Assembly: GCA_031289145.1 (NCBI GenBank)
Contig: JAITQA010000033.1
Location: 1 to 34,323, forward strand
From: Dysgonamonadaceae bacterium
GTDB lineage: Bacteria > Bacteroidota > Bacteroidia > Bacteroidales > Azobacteroidaceae
Reading direction: 5' to 3'
Length of the DNA: 34,323 nucleotides
In this document: positions 22,767 through 30,362 of the stretch, piece by piece
Numbering within the stretch: the first letter of the stretch is position 1
Layout of the letters: each line of letters opens with the position of its first letter
Notes under the pieces: model-generated
Database searches by the model: none
The model's input: only the letters and a program-made list of their open reading frames with translations
Told to the model about the DNA's origin: nothing
Made by a program: the position numbers and the translations under genes

Positions 22767-22894
22767 TTATTGCTGGATTTGGGAACTTGAAATATATTGA
22801 ATTCATTAGTAAAAAAAAGAAAAAGACAAGTGGAAGCTGATTTTTTCCATTGCCTGGAATACTTTCTTCCTTTTCATTTTATTGTAGCACAAAA

Positions 22895-22928
22895 GGTTAA
22901 GAACCTTCCTCGAAGAAGATTCTTAACC
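22895..22928 (-). promoter_or_regulatory. Hairpin between rplL and rpoB (candidate attenuator)
   Basis: GGTTAAGAA (22895-22903) pairs with TTCTTAACC (22920-22928), with an inner CTTC/GAAG extension. On the minus strand it starts 23 bases after the rplL stop and is followed by TTTT. The form is that of a factor-independent terminator placed inside the operon. In E. coli partial termination at this same junction lowers rpoBC output relative to rplJL. A similar role here is inference. Confidence 0.65.
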
Positions 22929-22951
22929 ATGTGCTTAGTTTACAGGAGCAA

Positions 22952-23323
22952 TTACTTAAGTTCAACTTCCGCTCCGGCTTCTTCTAAGGACTTTTTTAAC
23001 GCTTCGGCTTCGTCTTTGGAAACGCCTTCTTTGATAGCAGAGGGAGCGCTATCAACGATATCTTTCGCTTCTTTCAGACCAAGGCCTGTTAATTCTTTAA
23101 CTGCTTTAACAATTGCTAACTTATTTGCACCTACGCCTTTCAGAACCACATCAAAAGATGTTTTTTCTTCTACTACTTCAGCAGCAGCAACAGGAGCAGC
23201 AACTGCAACTGCAGCAGCAGCCGGTTCGATACCATATTCTGATTTCAAAATCTCAGCAAGTTCGTTTACTTCTTTTACGGTTAAGTTCACTAATTGTTCA
23301 GCAAAAGCTTTCAAATCTGCCAT
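22952..23323 (-). CDS. rplL: 50S ribosomal protein L7/L12
   Basis: The 123-residue acidic protein has the L10-binding dimerisation domain at the N-terminus ([25 protein letters not shown]), an alanine/valine hinge (about 35-50, [14 protein letters not shown]) and the compact C-terminal domain with [20 protein letters not shown] and [15 protein letters not shown]. Several copies form the stalk of the large subunit that recruits elongation factors and stimulates their GTPase. It follows rplJ by 37 bases. Downstream there is a 185-base gap with an attenuator-like hairpin before rpoB. Confidence 0.99.
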   Translation of the reverse strand: MADLKAFAEQLVNLTVKEVNELAEILKSEYGIEPAAAAVAVAAPVAAAEVVEEKTSFDVVLKGVGANKLAIVKAVKELTGLGLKEAKDIVDSAPSAIKEGVSKDEAEALKKSLEEAGAEVELK

Positions 23324-23360
23324 TTTTGTATAATTTTTAATTGTTTATTTTATAATTTTT

Positions 23361-23876
23361 TTATCTTTCTGCCAGAGTTTTCAATACTCCGTGGATGGTT
23401 TGTCCACCCGAACTAAGAGCAGCAATGACATTCTTAGCAGGCGATTGCAACAAAGCAATAACATCTGCGATAACTTCATTTTTACTCTTGATAGCGACAA
23501 GCAAATCCAGATTTTCGGATCCTACATAGAAACTTTCCTGAACGTATGCGGCCTTTAACTTAGGAATATCGATTCCTTTGGCGAAGGTCTTGATCAGTTT
23601 TGCAGGGCTGTTGGCGTCGTTCGAAAACATGACGGCCGTATTTCCCTTCAAAGCGGGTTTCAATGCGGAATAATCTCCTTCGATCTGTTCCAGTGCTTTT
23701 TCAAACAGGGTGTTTTTTACAACAACCAATTTGATGTCTTGTTTGTTACATTCTCTTCTCAGACTGCTTGTTTTTGCTGCATTTAAAGTAGCAATATCAG
23801 TCAGATAGAAGTTGGGATATTTGCCTAAAGTTGCGGCAATCTGTGAGATGATAGCTGATTTATCTTCCTTTTTCAT
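23361..23876 (-). CDS. rplJ: 50S ribosomal protein L10
   Basis: The 171-residue protein shows the L10 pattern: an N-terminal RNA-binding domain (FYLTDIATLNAAKTSSLRRE, then VVVKNTLFEKALE), the GNTAVMFSNDANSPAKLIKTF segment, and a C-terminal helix (VIALLQSPAKNVIAAL) that anchors L7/L12 dimers. It is the base of the ribosomal stalk. The rplA gene ends 11 bases upstream, too short a space for the leader structure that mediates L10 autoregulation in E. coli, so such control would have to involve rplA coding sequence or be absent. Confidence 0.98.
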   Translation of the reverse strand: MKKEDKSAIISQIAATLGKYPNFYLTDIATLNAAKTSSLRRECNKQDIKLVVVKNTLFEKALEQIEGDYSALKPALKGNTAVMFSNDANSPAKLIKTFAKGIDIPKLKAAYVQESFYVGSENLDLLVAIKSKNEVIADVIALLQSPAKNVIAALSSGGQTIHGVLKTLAER

Positions 23877-23887
23877 GATCTTCTTTT

Positions 23888-24586
23888 TTAATTTTCATCC
23901 ACTGATTTGGGATCAATTTTAATACCCGGACTCATTGTACTTGAAAGATAAATGCTCTTTACATACGTACCCTTAGCTGCTGTAGGTTTTAACTTGATAA
24001 GTGTCGCTACGAATTCTTTCGCGTTGTCGCGAATTTTATCCCCAGTGAAAGATACCTTACCGACAGAAGTATGAACGATACCGGCTTTGTCGACTTTGAA
24101 GTCGATTTTACCTTGTTTTACTTCTTTTACGGCAGTAGCTACGTCATTGGTTACCGTACCGCTTTTCGGATTGGGCATCAGGCCACGCGGACCTAACACT
24201 CTACCCAAAGCGCCGATTTTACCCATGATAGCCGGTTGGGTGATAATCACGTCGACATCCGTCCAACCTCCTTTGATTTTACCAATATACTCATCAAGAC
24301 CTACATAGTCGGCTCCTGCTTCTGTAGCGGCAGCCTCCTGGTCGGGAGTAACTAATGCGAGAACCCTAACCTGCTTACCAGTTCCGTGAGGCAGCGAAAC
24401 CACGCCTCTTACCATTTGGTTAGCTTTACGGGGGTCAACACCTAAACGCACGTCGATATCGACGGAAGCATCGAATTTGGCAGTAGTAATTTCTTTTACC
24501 AATTCGGAAGCTTCTTTAAGTGTATAAATCTTCCCTGCTTCAACTTTGCTTAAAGCCAACTTTTGATTTTTTGTAAGTTTACTCAT
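23888..24586 (-). CDS. rplA: 50S ribosomal protein L1
   Basis: The 232-residue L1 protein binds 23S rRNA at the mobile L1 stalk and helps release deacylated tRNA. Family patterns include [32 protein letters not shown], and the near-universal [20 protein letters not shown] followed by V. In many bacteria L1 represses its own rplK-rplA message by binding a leader that mimics its rRNA site. Its gene lies 17 bases after rplK and 11 before rplJ. Confidence 0.99.
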   Translation of the reverse strand: MSKLTKNQKLALSKVEAGKIYTLKEASELVKEITTAKFDASVDIDVRLGVDPRKANQMVRGVVSLPHGTGKQVRVLALVTPDQEAAATEAGADYVGLDEYIGKIKGGWTDVDVIITQPAIMGKIGALGRVLGPRGLMPNPKSGTVTNDVATAVKEVKQGKIDFKVDKAGIVHTSVGKVSFTGDKIRDNAKEFVATLIKLKPTAAKGTYVKSIYLSSTMSPGIKIDPKSVDEN

Positions 24587-24603
24587 ATCTTCATTGAAGT
24601 TTT

Positions 24604-25047
24604 TTAGTTATTTACTGGGAAAGCCCCTTTTACGGTTATACCCATGCTCCGCGCCGTACCTGCAACCATTTTCATTGCAGATTCGATGGTGAAGCAATTC
24701 AAGTCCGCCATTTTATCTTCGGCTATCGCTTTCACCTGTTCCCAGGTTACTTCGGCCACTTTCTTACGATTAGGCTCTGCCGATCCGCTTTTTTGTTTGG
24801 CTGCCTCCAATAATTGAATAGCCACCGGCGGATTTTTTACGACAAACTCGAAAGACTTGTCAGCATAATAAGTAATTACAACCGGTAATATCTTACCTGC
24901 CTTTTCTTGGGTTCTGGCATTAAATTGCTTACAAAACTCCATAATATTGATACCTTTGGACCCTAAGGCGGGACCAACAGGCGGAGAAGGATTTGCAGCC
25001 CCTCCTTTAATCTGTAATTTTAACTGTCCAGCAATTTCTTTCGCCAT
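24604..25047 (-). CDS. rplK: 50S ribosomal protein L11
   Basis: The 147-residue L11 has the N-terminal proline-rich segment ([20 protein letters not shown]) that contacts factors at the GTPase centre, and the C-terminal rRNA-binding domain ending in [11 protein letters not shown]. It binds the thiostrepton loop of 23S rRNA and is required for activation of RelA in stringent control in bacteria that have it. The gene follows nusG by 71 bases, the largest gap before the rpl genes, but no TAnnTTTG promoter is seen there. Confidence 0.99.
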   Translation of the reverse strand: MAKEIAGQLKLQIKGGAANPSPPVGPALGSKGINIMEFCKQFNARTQEKAGKILPVVITYYADKSFEFVVKNPPVAIQLLEAAKQKSGSAEPNRKKVAEVTWEQVKAIAEDKMADLNCFTIESAMKMVAGTARSMGITVKGAFPVNN

Positions 25048-25118
25048 TGTTTATTAATTTAATTTATATATACGAATAACTTAAAAATAAAATTCGAAGA
25101 GCGTAACCTAATCGATTC

Positions 25119-25658
25119 TTATTCTTTTTCAACTTGCATGTACCCTAACTCAAGGGGAGTTCCCCGGCCGAATATTTTTACCAGTACAATCAACTTTTTC
25201 TTTTCAGGGATAATCTCTTTGATTTCTCCGTGGAAACCGTTGAACGGACCGAATATCACTTTGACCGTTTCGCCGATTATGTATTGAACATCGAATTCTT
25301 CCGGTTGTTCCTGCAACTCATCCACTTTACCGAGAATTCGGTTTACTTCGGATGCACGCAGGGGAACCGGTTTATTCCCGCCTAAAAATCCAATGACATA
25401 ATTGACGTTTTTGAGGAAGTGTACAACCTCACCCACGAGAACAGCCTCAATAATAACATAGCCGGGAAGATAAGCGCGTTCCTTCAGCACTTTTTTCCCG
25501 TTACGTTGTTGAAAGACTTTCTCGGTTGGAATCAGAACCTGAGAGATGTAATTCTTCAAGTCTGAATTTTTAATTTCTGCTTCAAGGTACTCTTTCACTT
25601 TACTCTCCTTACCGCTGACGGCTCGAAGAACATAAAATTTCTTTTCAATTTCAGACAT
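25119..25658 (-). CDS. nusG: Transcription termination/antitermination protein NusG
   Basis: The 179-residue protein has the NGN domain (KKFYVLRAVSGKESKVKEYL, then VLIPTEKVFQQRNGKK and YLPGYVIIEAVL) and a C-terminal KOW domain (IGETVKVIFGPFNGFHGEI). NusG binds the clamp of RNA polymerase, affects pausing, and links it to Rho or ribosomal S10. It starts seven bases after secE, the classic secE-nusG pairing. Confidence 0.98.
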   Translation of the reverse strand: MSEIEKKFYVLRAVSGKESKVKEYLEAEIKNSDLKNYISQVLIPTEKVFQQRNGKKVLKERAYLPGYVIIEAVLVGEVVHFLKNVNYVIGFLGGNKPVPLRASEVNRILGKVDELQEQPEEFDVQYIIGETVKVIFGPFNGFHGEIKEIIPEKKKLIVLVKIFGRGTPLELGYMQVEKE

Positions 25659-25665
25659 GCTTTAA

Positions 25666-25872
25666 TTAAAAGATTTTATCGTAAAAAAGTTGTATAATAC
25701 TTTTAAAACAAAAATCAATAGCAAAAAGCACTACCGCCAATATAAGGGAAGCTGTCATCACGACGATCGTGCTACTCACCAATTCCTGCTGAGTGGGCCA
25801 AGATACCTTATGTACAAGTTCGTTATAAGATTCTTTTGAATAACCACCAATTCTTTGAAAAAACTTTTTCAT
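25666..25872 (-). CDS. secE: Preprotein translocase subunit SecE
   Basis: This 68-residue protein is the short one-helix form of SecE. An amphipathic segment with the conserved ELVHKVSWPTQQEL (18-31) is followed by one membrane helix (about 35-60). It clamps SecY in the Sec translocon. The start MKKFFQRI fits Bacteroidota homologues. It lies between tRNA-Trp and nusG. Confidence 0.97.
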   Translation of the reverse strand: MKKFFQRIGGYSKESYNELVHKVSWPTQQELVSSTIVVMTASLILAVVLFAIDFCFKSIIQLFYDKIF

Positions 25873-25894
25873 TATTTATTGTAAGTTTATTTTG

Positions 25895-25967
25895 CACGGG
25901 TTGAAAGACTTGAACTCTCGACCCTCGGTTTTGGAGACCGATGCTCTACCAACTGAGCTAAACCCGT
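25895..25967 (-). tRNA. tRNA-Trp (anticodon CCA)
   Basis: The minus strand folds as a 73-base tRNA. The acceptor ACGGGTT pairs with AACCCGT, discriminator G, D-stem GCTC/GAGC, anticodon loop CTCCAAA with anticodon CCA, and TTCAAGT T-loop. CCA is not encoded. It lies between tuf and secE, a common arrangement. Confidence 0.97.
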
Positions 25968-25973
25968 GTATTC

Positions 25974-26049
25974 AATTAAGAATTAAGAATTAGGAATTTT
26001 TGGCGTAACGCCCTTTTATAATTCCTAATTCCTAATTCTTAATTTATAA
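25974..26049. repeat. Heptamer-arm inverted repeat between tuf and tRNA-Trp
   Basis: The left arm is AATTAAG, AATTAAG, AATTAGG, AATT (25974-25998). The right arm is AATTCCT, AATTCCT, AATTCTT, AATTTAT (26020-26047), touching the tuf stop at 26050. The 21-base loop holds the mini-hairpin GGCG-TAA-CGCC (26002-26012). It fills the whole spacer between tuf and tRNA-Trp. Confidence 0.85.
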
Positions 26050-27237
26050 TTATTCTACAATTTCCGTAATCTGACCGGCGCCTACCGTACGACCGCCTTC
26101 ACGGATAGCAAAACGAAGACCTTCGCTACATGCTACCGGATAAATCAGTTCGATCGAGATGGTTACGTTATCACCCGGCATTACCATTTCGGTTCCTTCC
26201 GGAAGCGTGATTTCACCGGTTACGTCCAAGGTGCGGATATAGAACTGCGGACGGTATTTATTGTGGAACGGCGTATGACGACCACCTTCTTCTTTCTTCA
26301 GGATATACACCTCAGCCTTCACTAAGGTATGCGGTTTAACTTTGTTCGGGTGAGTGATAACCATACCGCGTTTTACTTCGTCTTTGTCGATACCGCGAAG
26401 CAACAAACCTACGTTGTCACCGGCTTGACCTTCGTCGAGAATCTTGCGGAACATTTCAACTCCCGTTACAACAGATTTCTTTCCTGCTGCGCCCAAACCG
26501 ATAATCTGAACTTCTTCACCTGTTTTGATGATACCTGTTTCGATACGACCTGTAGCAACAGTACCACGACCTGTGATAGAGAATACATCTTCTACCGGCA
26601 TCAGGAAGGGTTTATCTATATCGCGCGGAGGCAGTGGAATCCATGTATCTACAGCGTCCATCAACTCCATGATTTTATCTTCCCATTCGGGTATACCGTT
26701 CAATCCACCCAAAGCGGAACCCTGAATAACAGGGGTGTTATCGCCGTCGAACTGATAGAAAGAAAGCAATTCTCTCATTTCCATTTCAACCAACTCCAAC
26801 ATTTCGGGATCGTCAACAATATCTACTTTGTTCATGAAAACAACCAATTTCGGCACGTTTACCTGACGAGCCAAAAGGATGTGTTCGCGTGTTTGAGGCA
26901 TAGGACCATCTGTTGCGGCAACTACGATGATAGCGCCGTCCATCTGAGCAGCACCCGTAACCATATTCTTTACGTAGTCGGCGTGACCCGGACAGTCTAC
27001 GTGCGCATAGTGGCGGGCAGCTGTTTCATATTCAACGTGAGCGGTATTGATAGTAATACCTCTTTCTTTTTCTTCCGGAGCGTTATCGATCTGATCGAAA
27101 GTTTTCACTTCGGAAAGACCTTTCTTCGCTAATACTGACGTAATAGCAGCAGTTAATGTCGTTTTACCGTGGTCAACGTGACCGATTGTACCGATGTTAA
27201 CGTGGGGTTTCGATCGGTTAAAATGTTCTTTTGCCAT
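26050..27237 (-). CDS. tuf: Elongation factor Tu
   Basis: EF-Tu brings aminoacyl-tRNA to the ribosome and hydrolyses GTP. The 395-residue chain has the P-loop GHVDHGKT near 18-25, switch [27 protein letters not shown], and all three domains through [15 protein letters not shown]. It is the only tuf copy in the window. It lies downstream of four tRNA genes in the same orientation, like the E. coli tufB transcript. About 140 bases separate its start from tRNA-Thr(GGU), occupied by an octamer-arm inverted repeat, and no separate promoter is visible there. Confidence 0.99.
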   Translation of the reverse strand: MAKEHFNRSKPHVNIGTIGHVDHGKTTLTAAITSVLAKKGLSEVKTFDQIDNAPEEKERGITINTAHVEYETAARHYAHVDCPGHADYVKNMVTGAAQMDGAIIVVAATDGPMPQTREHILLARQVNVPKLVVFMNKVDIVDDPEMLELVEMEMRELLSFYQFDGDNTPVIQGSALGGLNGIPEWEDKIMELMDAVDTWIPLPPRDIDKPFLMPVEDVFSITGRGTVATGRIETGIIKTGEEVQIIGLGAAGKKSVVTGVEMFRKILDEGQAGDNVGLLLRGIDKDEVKRGMVITHPNKVKPHTLVKAEVYILKKEEGGRHTPFHNKYRPQFYIRTLDVTGEITLPEGTEMVMPGDNVTISIELIYPVACSEGLRFAIREGGRTVGAGQITEIVE

Positions 27238-27263
27238 AATTTAATTGATTCTTATTTTTTTTT

Positions 27264-27368
27264 AATAATTGAATTTTTCAATAACTAAACAATTTGAATA
27301 ACTGAACTTAACCATCAACAACCGAAAACACAATCCGCATGATTCAGCTATTGAGCTATTCAATTATT
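27264..27368. repeat. Octamer-arm inverted repeat between tRNA-Thr(GGU) and tuf
   Basis: The right arm read on the minus strand is AATAATTG, AATAGCTC, AATAGCTG, AATC, an 8-base period. The left arm (from 27264) is AATAATTG, AATTTTTC, AATAACTA and degenerate further units. The first 11 bases match perfectly. It has the same design as the heptamer repeats but a longer period and a longer loop. It starts 11 bases after the tRNA-Thr 3' end. Confidence 0.65.
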
Positions 27369-27379
27369 CCCTACTTTCG

Positions 27380-27451
<72 letters not shown>

Positions 27452-27461
27452 CAAATAATAG

Positions 27462-27534
27462 AGCGGAAGACGGGACTCAAACCCGCGACCCTCAGCTTGG
27501 AAGGCTAATGCTCTATCGACTGAGCTACTTCCGC
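27462..27534 (-). tRNA. tRNA-Gly (anticodon TCC)
   Basis: The 73-base minus-strand tRNA has acceptor GCGGAAG/CTTCCGC, discriminator T, D-stem GCTC/GAGC, anticodon arm TTAGC-CTTCCAA-GCTGA with anticodon TCC, and a GCGGG T-stem closed by CCCGT. It reads GGA and probably GGG glycine codons. Confidence 0.97.
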
Positions 27535-27540
27535 TTGTTG

Positions 27541-27610
27541 AACTAAAAACTAAGAACTAAAAACTATAGAGTCCTACATCTCTTTTAGTTTTTACCTTTC
27601 AGTTTTTAGT
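27541..27610. repeat. Heptamer-arm inverted repeat between tRNA-Tyr and tRNA-Gly
   Basis: The left arm is AACTAAA, AACTAAG, AACTAAA, AACTATA. The right arm is AGTTTTT, ACCTTTC, AGTTTTT, AGT, ending on the last base of tRNA-Tyr. The loop carries AGAG/CTCT (27568-27571, 27580-27583) as a small inner stem. It occupies the entire spacer, so the tRNA precursor must contain this hairpin. Confidence 0.8.
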
Positions 27611-27692
27611 GGGCAGTGATGGATTCGAACCACCGAAGGCGTAAGCCAGCTGAGTTACAGTCAGCCCCATTTGGCCACTCTGGTAACTGCCC
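27610..27692 (-). tRNA. tRNA-Tyr (anticodon GTA)
   Basis: The 83-base class II tRNA has acceptor GGGCAGT/ACTGCCC, discriminator A, anticodon arm GCTGA-CTGTAAC-TCAGC with anticodon GTA, and a long variable arm (CTGGCTTACGCC) typical of bacterial tRNA-Tyr. CCA is not encoded. Confidence 0.97.
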
Positions 27693-27722
27693 AATTTTAA
27701 CTTTTAGTTTTCAACTCATCAG
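27693..27722. repeat. One-armed heptamer-like repeat between two tRNA genes
   Basis: On the minus strand the spacer reads GTTGAAA, ACTAAAA, GTTAAAA, ATT, again a 7-base period resembling the AACTAAA arms, but with no inverted partner. It may be a decayed copy. Confidence 0.35.
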
Positions 27723-27796
27723 AGCCTCTTGTCGGATTCGAACCAACGACCCCGAGATTACAAATCACGTGCTCTGGCCAGCTGAGCTAAAGAGGC
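27723..27796 (-). tRNA. tRNA-Thr (anticodon TGT)
   Basis: The 74-base minus-strand tRNA has acceptor GCCTCTT/AAGAGGC, discriminator T, D-stem GCTC/GAGC, anticodon loop TTTGTAA with anticodon TGT, and T-arm TTGG-TTCGAAT-CCGA. The anticodon stem CGTGA/TCTCG contains a T-T mismatch that I recall from Bacteroides homologues as well. It is the first gene of the tRNA-tuf transcript. Confidence 0.96.
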
Positions 27797-27860
27797 AAAA
27801 TACGTCAAACAACTATCCTGTCCCGGCCTTATTTTTGAACCCTCAAAACCGAAACGGGTG

Positions 27861-27892
27861 CAAATGTAGGAATTATTTTTGAAATGGCAAAA
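27861..27892 (-). promoter_or_regulatory. Promoter of the tRNA-tuf-secE-nusG-rpl-rpo block
   Basis: On the minus strand TTTTG (27888-27892) is followed after exactly 19 bases by TACATTTG (27861-27868), an almost perfect match to TTTG-N19-TAnnTTTG. It lies 65 bases before the first tRNA. It is the best promoter in the window and the only convincing one for the 13-kb block. Confidence 0.8.
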
Positions 27893-28159
27893 TATTGGCA
27901 ACTTTTTTTATCACTTTTTTTATATATCTCCTTTTTATTTTTAAATTTCTTAAATTTATAAGACTCCTAAATGATTGATAAACAAAGACTAAAAGATAAC
28001 TACGGACAAACCGAGAGACACAAAGGTAGGTTTTTATTTTAGATATTCTAATTCTACTTTGCTAAAATAAATCTTCGCTCAGCCTGCGTTGCTGCTGAAA
28101 GCAGGGTTATGACTTGCACTCCAACCAATTAGACATTTTTTTTCATCACAAACTTCTCA
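27893..28159. other. AT-rich non-coding spacer
   Basis: No gene is seen. Long T runs at about 27902-27960 lie upstream of the tRNA-tuf promoter and could act as an UP-like element. A stretch at 28078-28140 is less AT-rich and contains CCTGC (28083-28087) facing GCAGG (28101-28105). It vaguely resembles a decayed tRNA arm but cannot be folded into one. Confidence 0.4.
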
Positions 28160-28282
28160 TTAAATAAATCCGTTAGCAATCGCAGGCTTGGTTTGGCGGA
28201 TAAAAATAGCTACCCACCGGACAATCTGAAAAGTTCCACAACGCAACTCGTCTTGTTCTTCTATTTTATTTTTTGTTCTCAT
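28160..28282 (-). CDS. Possible 40-residue small protein inside a dispersed repeat
   Basis: An ATG at 28282 opens 40 codons ending at TAA (28160-28162). The peptide starts MRTKNKIEEQDELRCGTFQI and continues VRWVAIFIRQ, basic with one short hydrophobic patch. Most of it lies in the direct repeat at 28196-28290. In the second copy (30363-30454) the same start is present as MRTGYKIEKQ, but a one-base shift brings a stop after 15 codons, so that copy is decayed. Whether this is translated or is a by-product of a repeated non-coding element cannot be decided. No promoter or Shine-Dalgarno is seen. Confidence 0.3.
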   Translation of the reverse strand: MRTKNKIEEQDELRCGTFQIVRWVAIFIRQTKPAIANGFI

Positions 28283-28290
28283 TTTGTTTT
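28196..28290. repeat. Direct repeat copy A, downstream of the lipoprotein gene
   Basis: About 95 bases align with 30363-30454 in the same orientation. Shared blocks include CCGGACAA, CTGAAAAGTT, GCAAC and TTCTATTTTAT; by hand count about 75 of 94 aligned positions agree. The two copies flank the Rhs tip and lipoprotein genes. No transposase or terminal inverted repeat is present. Confidence 0.75.
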
Positions 28291-28332
28291 TTTTATAATG
28301 TTGTTTTACAAGGCCATAGCTTTGCTTTTAAG

Positions 28333-28357
28333 TCGGCGTAGGCGGAGCTTGCGCCGA
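28333..28357. repeat. Small GC-rich inverted repeat
   Basis: TCGGCG (28333-28338) and CGCCGA (28352-28357) flank a 13-base loop, in a GC-rich island within AT-rich sequence just after the lipoprotein gene. It could be a weak terminator on the minus strand or an intergenic repeat like the patch near 6510. No T run follows. Confidence 0.35.
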
Positions 28358-28383
28358 GCCGGGGGCAAATACTTAATTTTTCA

Positions 28384-29100
28384 TTAAAACTGAATCATAT
28401 CCATAAATTCGTTTATACAAGAAATTCGCATTGTACACCCGGAGATATAACTATCTATTTTATCCTTTGAAAACCTGGTAACATGAAACTCCTGATACGG
28501 AAGGCCCATTTCATCATCGCCATCCTGCTTAATTATGGATTCAAAAAAATGCTCGTATTTTTCTTTCTCAAGTACAATAACATCTCTTAAATAATAACGT
28601 GCATGGCGATTGTGAAATGTAAATGCTAAAACTCTTATTTTATCGTGTCTATTAATTATTAAATAATTGCAATGACTTGTGGTTTCTCCACAACAAACTT
28701 CCTCTATAATATCAAATCCTTTTTCAAAATCCGGTTCACGTAAATAATCATTATTTAGGATATCTTTACAAAATGCGAGGCGCCAATAATCTCCTGCCTC
28801 ATAAATTTGCAACCGTTCTCGTAAGCAATCGTCTAAATACCTTGAATTTTCCCGGGTAATATTTTCAATAGAGGCTTGATTCCAGGCCAACAACACACTG
28901 TCGGAAAATGTAATGTCCCAAACCGGAAGGGATTCTTCAATAGACGGCGGCAAATCATAAGCGTATGATTTGATGGTATCTCCATCATTGAAAAGATAAA
29001 TCGTAATTTTTTTCTTTTGCACTGAATCATTTGATTTGGTACAGGCAAAACAAAGTAAAAGAAATCCGATTCCCAATAAAGGGTATAAATAGTTTTTCAT
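28384..29100 (-). CDS. Lipoprotein of unknown function, candidate immunity protein
   Basis: I do not recognise a family. The 238-residue product has a lipoprotein-type start: lysine, a hydrophobic run, then LLLCFAC with C20 as the likely lipidated residue, although the lipobox is not canonical. The mature part is acidic, mixed alpha/beta in look, with seven further cysteines (for example EVCCGETTSHC). Its ATG overlaps the stop of the Rhs tip gene by four bases. In polymorphic toxin loci the gene directly after the toxin usually encodes its immunity protein, and a lipid-anchored protein would sit where an incoming or self toxin passes. This role is inferred from position only. Confidence 0.65.
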   Translation of the reverse strand: MKNYLYPLLGIGFLLLCFACTKSNDSVQKKKITIYLFNDGDTIKSYAYDLPPSIEESLPVWDITFSDSVLLAWNQASIENITRENSRYLDDCLRERLQIYEAGDYWRLAFCKDILNNDYLREPDFEKGFDIIEEVCCGETTSHCNYLIINRHDKIRVLAFTFHNRHARYYLRDVIVLEKEKYEHFFESIIKQDGDDEMGLPYQEFHVTRFSKDKIDSYISGCTMRISCINEFMDMIQF

Positions 29101-30308
29101 TGCGGCAAATATCTTAATTTTTCATTATTTTCCTGTCTGATTTTATTTTCCTCCATGCGCGTATTGTATTCTTCGATTGACATTTGTGCAGGTTTACCAT
29201 CTACGCTATCCGGATCCCATTTATAATTTTCTTTCATGCTCTTTATTATGCCTTTAAAAGCATGAGATGCATGTATCAGTTCGTGTCCCAGTCCTATAAA
29301 AGGGTTTCTCCGGTATGTCCCATCGACATTTTTAATATTATTACCTTTATCCTTAGGAGCATAAATAATCGTTCCTCCTGATCCTTTTCCTTCTATTCTA
29401 CTGTCATTAGAATTAGCCTCAAATTTATTGAAGCTAGTGGTTTCCTTAATGGAAACCGTATGTTTTGAAGCGATAAGGTCTGTCATCATACTTGTTCCAA
29501 ACGTTTTTGTTTTTCCCTCTTCCGGCATACCGATAAACAAAACACCCCCATCCCGCTTTGCATTGTATTTGGCGAACTCCATAAGTGTGCCGTTTTTTAA
29601 TAGTATCAGATCATTTGAACTAAGCCTTTGTAAATCATAAAAAGTAGTCAACATAAATTCATGTGTCCCGGAAAGTACTACTTTCTTCCCGTCCGGATCC
29701 ACATATTTCACCGGATTATTCAAACAATAAGCAAAAGGGCTCCATCCATAATACTTCTCCATCATCGGGTCAGTAGAGGTAAACCGCATCAGGGTAGGGT
29801 CATACGCTCGCGCTTCGTAATCGTAGAAATTCAGGTTGTCTTTCCGGTCCAATTCCTTGCCGCCAAATTTGTAGGGCTGTACGCCCTGGGTCGTCGCGCG
29901 GGGATAATCCGCCATCGTTGTTCCGGAGGGGTAATAGTTTGTTGCCTGCACGACCGTGCCCGCCGAATTCATCACAATACGGTGGTTGCCGATATGGTCT
30001 TTCAGGTAGTAGTGGTGCGTATACGTACTGCCGCTCTTCTCTATGTAACCCTCTTCCGTCAATAACATGCTCAACTGTCCGTTTTTGTATACCTTGTTGC
30101 TTGCATAATCGGTAGTCACCGTCTGTGCGGCAATGAAATCCGATTCCGCCGGTTCGCTCTGGCTCCAGGCGCCGTATCCCATGTCACGGTTCGTTACCTT
30201 GTGTCGTGTGCGGTGTTTGACGCCTGCCGCATCGTAGACGTATTCGACCCGGTTGCCGTTGCGGAACTGTACCGACTGGGGCAAAGTTAGGTAATTGTAT
30301 TTAATCAT
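29097..30308 (-). CDS. Orphan Rhs tip: RHS-associated core plus M91/NleD-like metallopeptidase C-terminus
   Basis: The 403-residue protein starts abruptly inside an Rhs repeat region. YD-type repeats (EYVYDAAGVKHR) are followed by the RHS-associated core: YYLKDHIGNHRIV (100-112) and FYDYEARAYDPTLMRFTSTDP (161-181), closing with NNPVKYVDPDG (197-207). The remaining 196 residues are the variable tip. It carries a zinc metallopeptidase HExxH motif, HELIHASHAFKG at 342-353, followed by SIEEYNTRMEENKIRQE, the arrangement seen in M91/NleD-like effectors. So it is a probable secreted protease toxin. It has no signal peptide; homology continues upstream of the ATG in frame (GLTSDYNKKIC), so the N-terminal part of a longer protein has been lost. 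No promoter is seen. It may be a silent or displaced cassette. Confidence 0.8.
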   Translation of the reverse strand: MIKYNYLTLPQSVQFRNGNRVEYVYDAAGVKHRTRHKVTNRDMGYGAWSQSEPAESDFIAAQTVTTDYASNKVYKNGQLSMLLTEEGYIEKSGSTYTHHYYLKDHIGNHRIVMNSAGTVVQATNYYPSGTTMADYPRATTQGVQPYKFGGKELDRKDNLNFYDYEARAYDPTLMRFTSTDPMMEKYYGWSPFAYCLNNPVKYVDPDGKKVVLSGTHEFMLTTFYDLQRLSSNDLILLKNGTLMEFAKYNAKRDGGVLFIGMPEEGKTKTFGTSMMTDLIASKHTVSIKETTSFNKFEANSNDSRIEGKGSGGTIIYAPKDKGNNIKNVDGTYRRNPFIGLGHELIHASHAFKGIIKSMKENYKWDPDSVDGKPAQMSIEEYNTRMEENKIRQENNEKLRYLPQ

Positions 30309-30362
30309 GCAAATCTTTTTGTTGTAATCCGACGTCAGGCCTATAGCAACCGGAAAAAGAAA

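Noticed and set aside
26329..27132. Plus-strand frame of 267 codons
   Set aside because: Antisense shadow of tuf; composition rich in Phe and Cys, no recognisable domain.
27616..27882. Plus-strand frame of 88 codons starting MMDSNHRRRKP
   Set aside because: It is antisense to tRNA-Tyr and tRNA-Thr; such frames arise from conserved tRNA sequence and are a well-known annotation artefact.
28081..28140. Stretch resembling part of a tRNA (GGTTGGAGTGCAAGTC on the minus strand)
   Set aside because: No acceptor stem, T-arm or complete anticodon arm can be drawn; at most a very decayed fragment.
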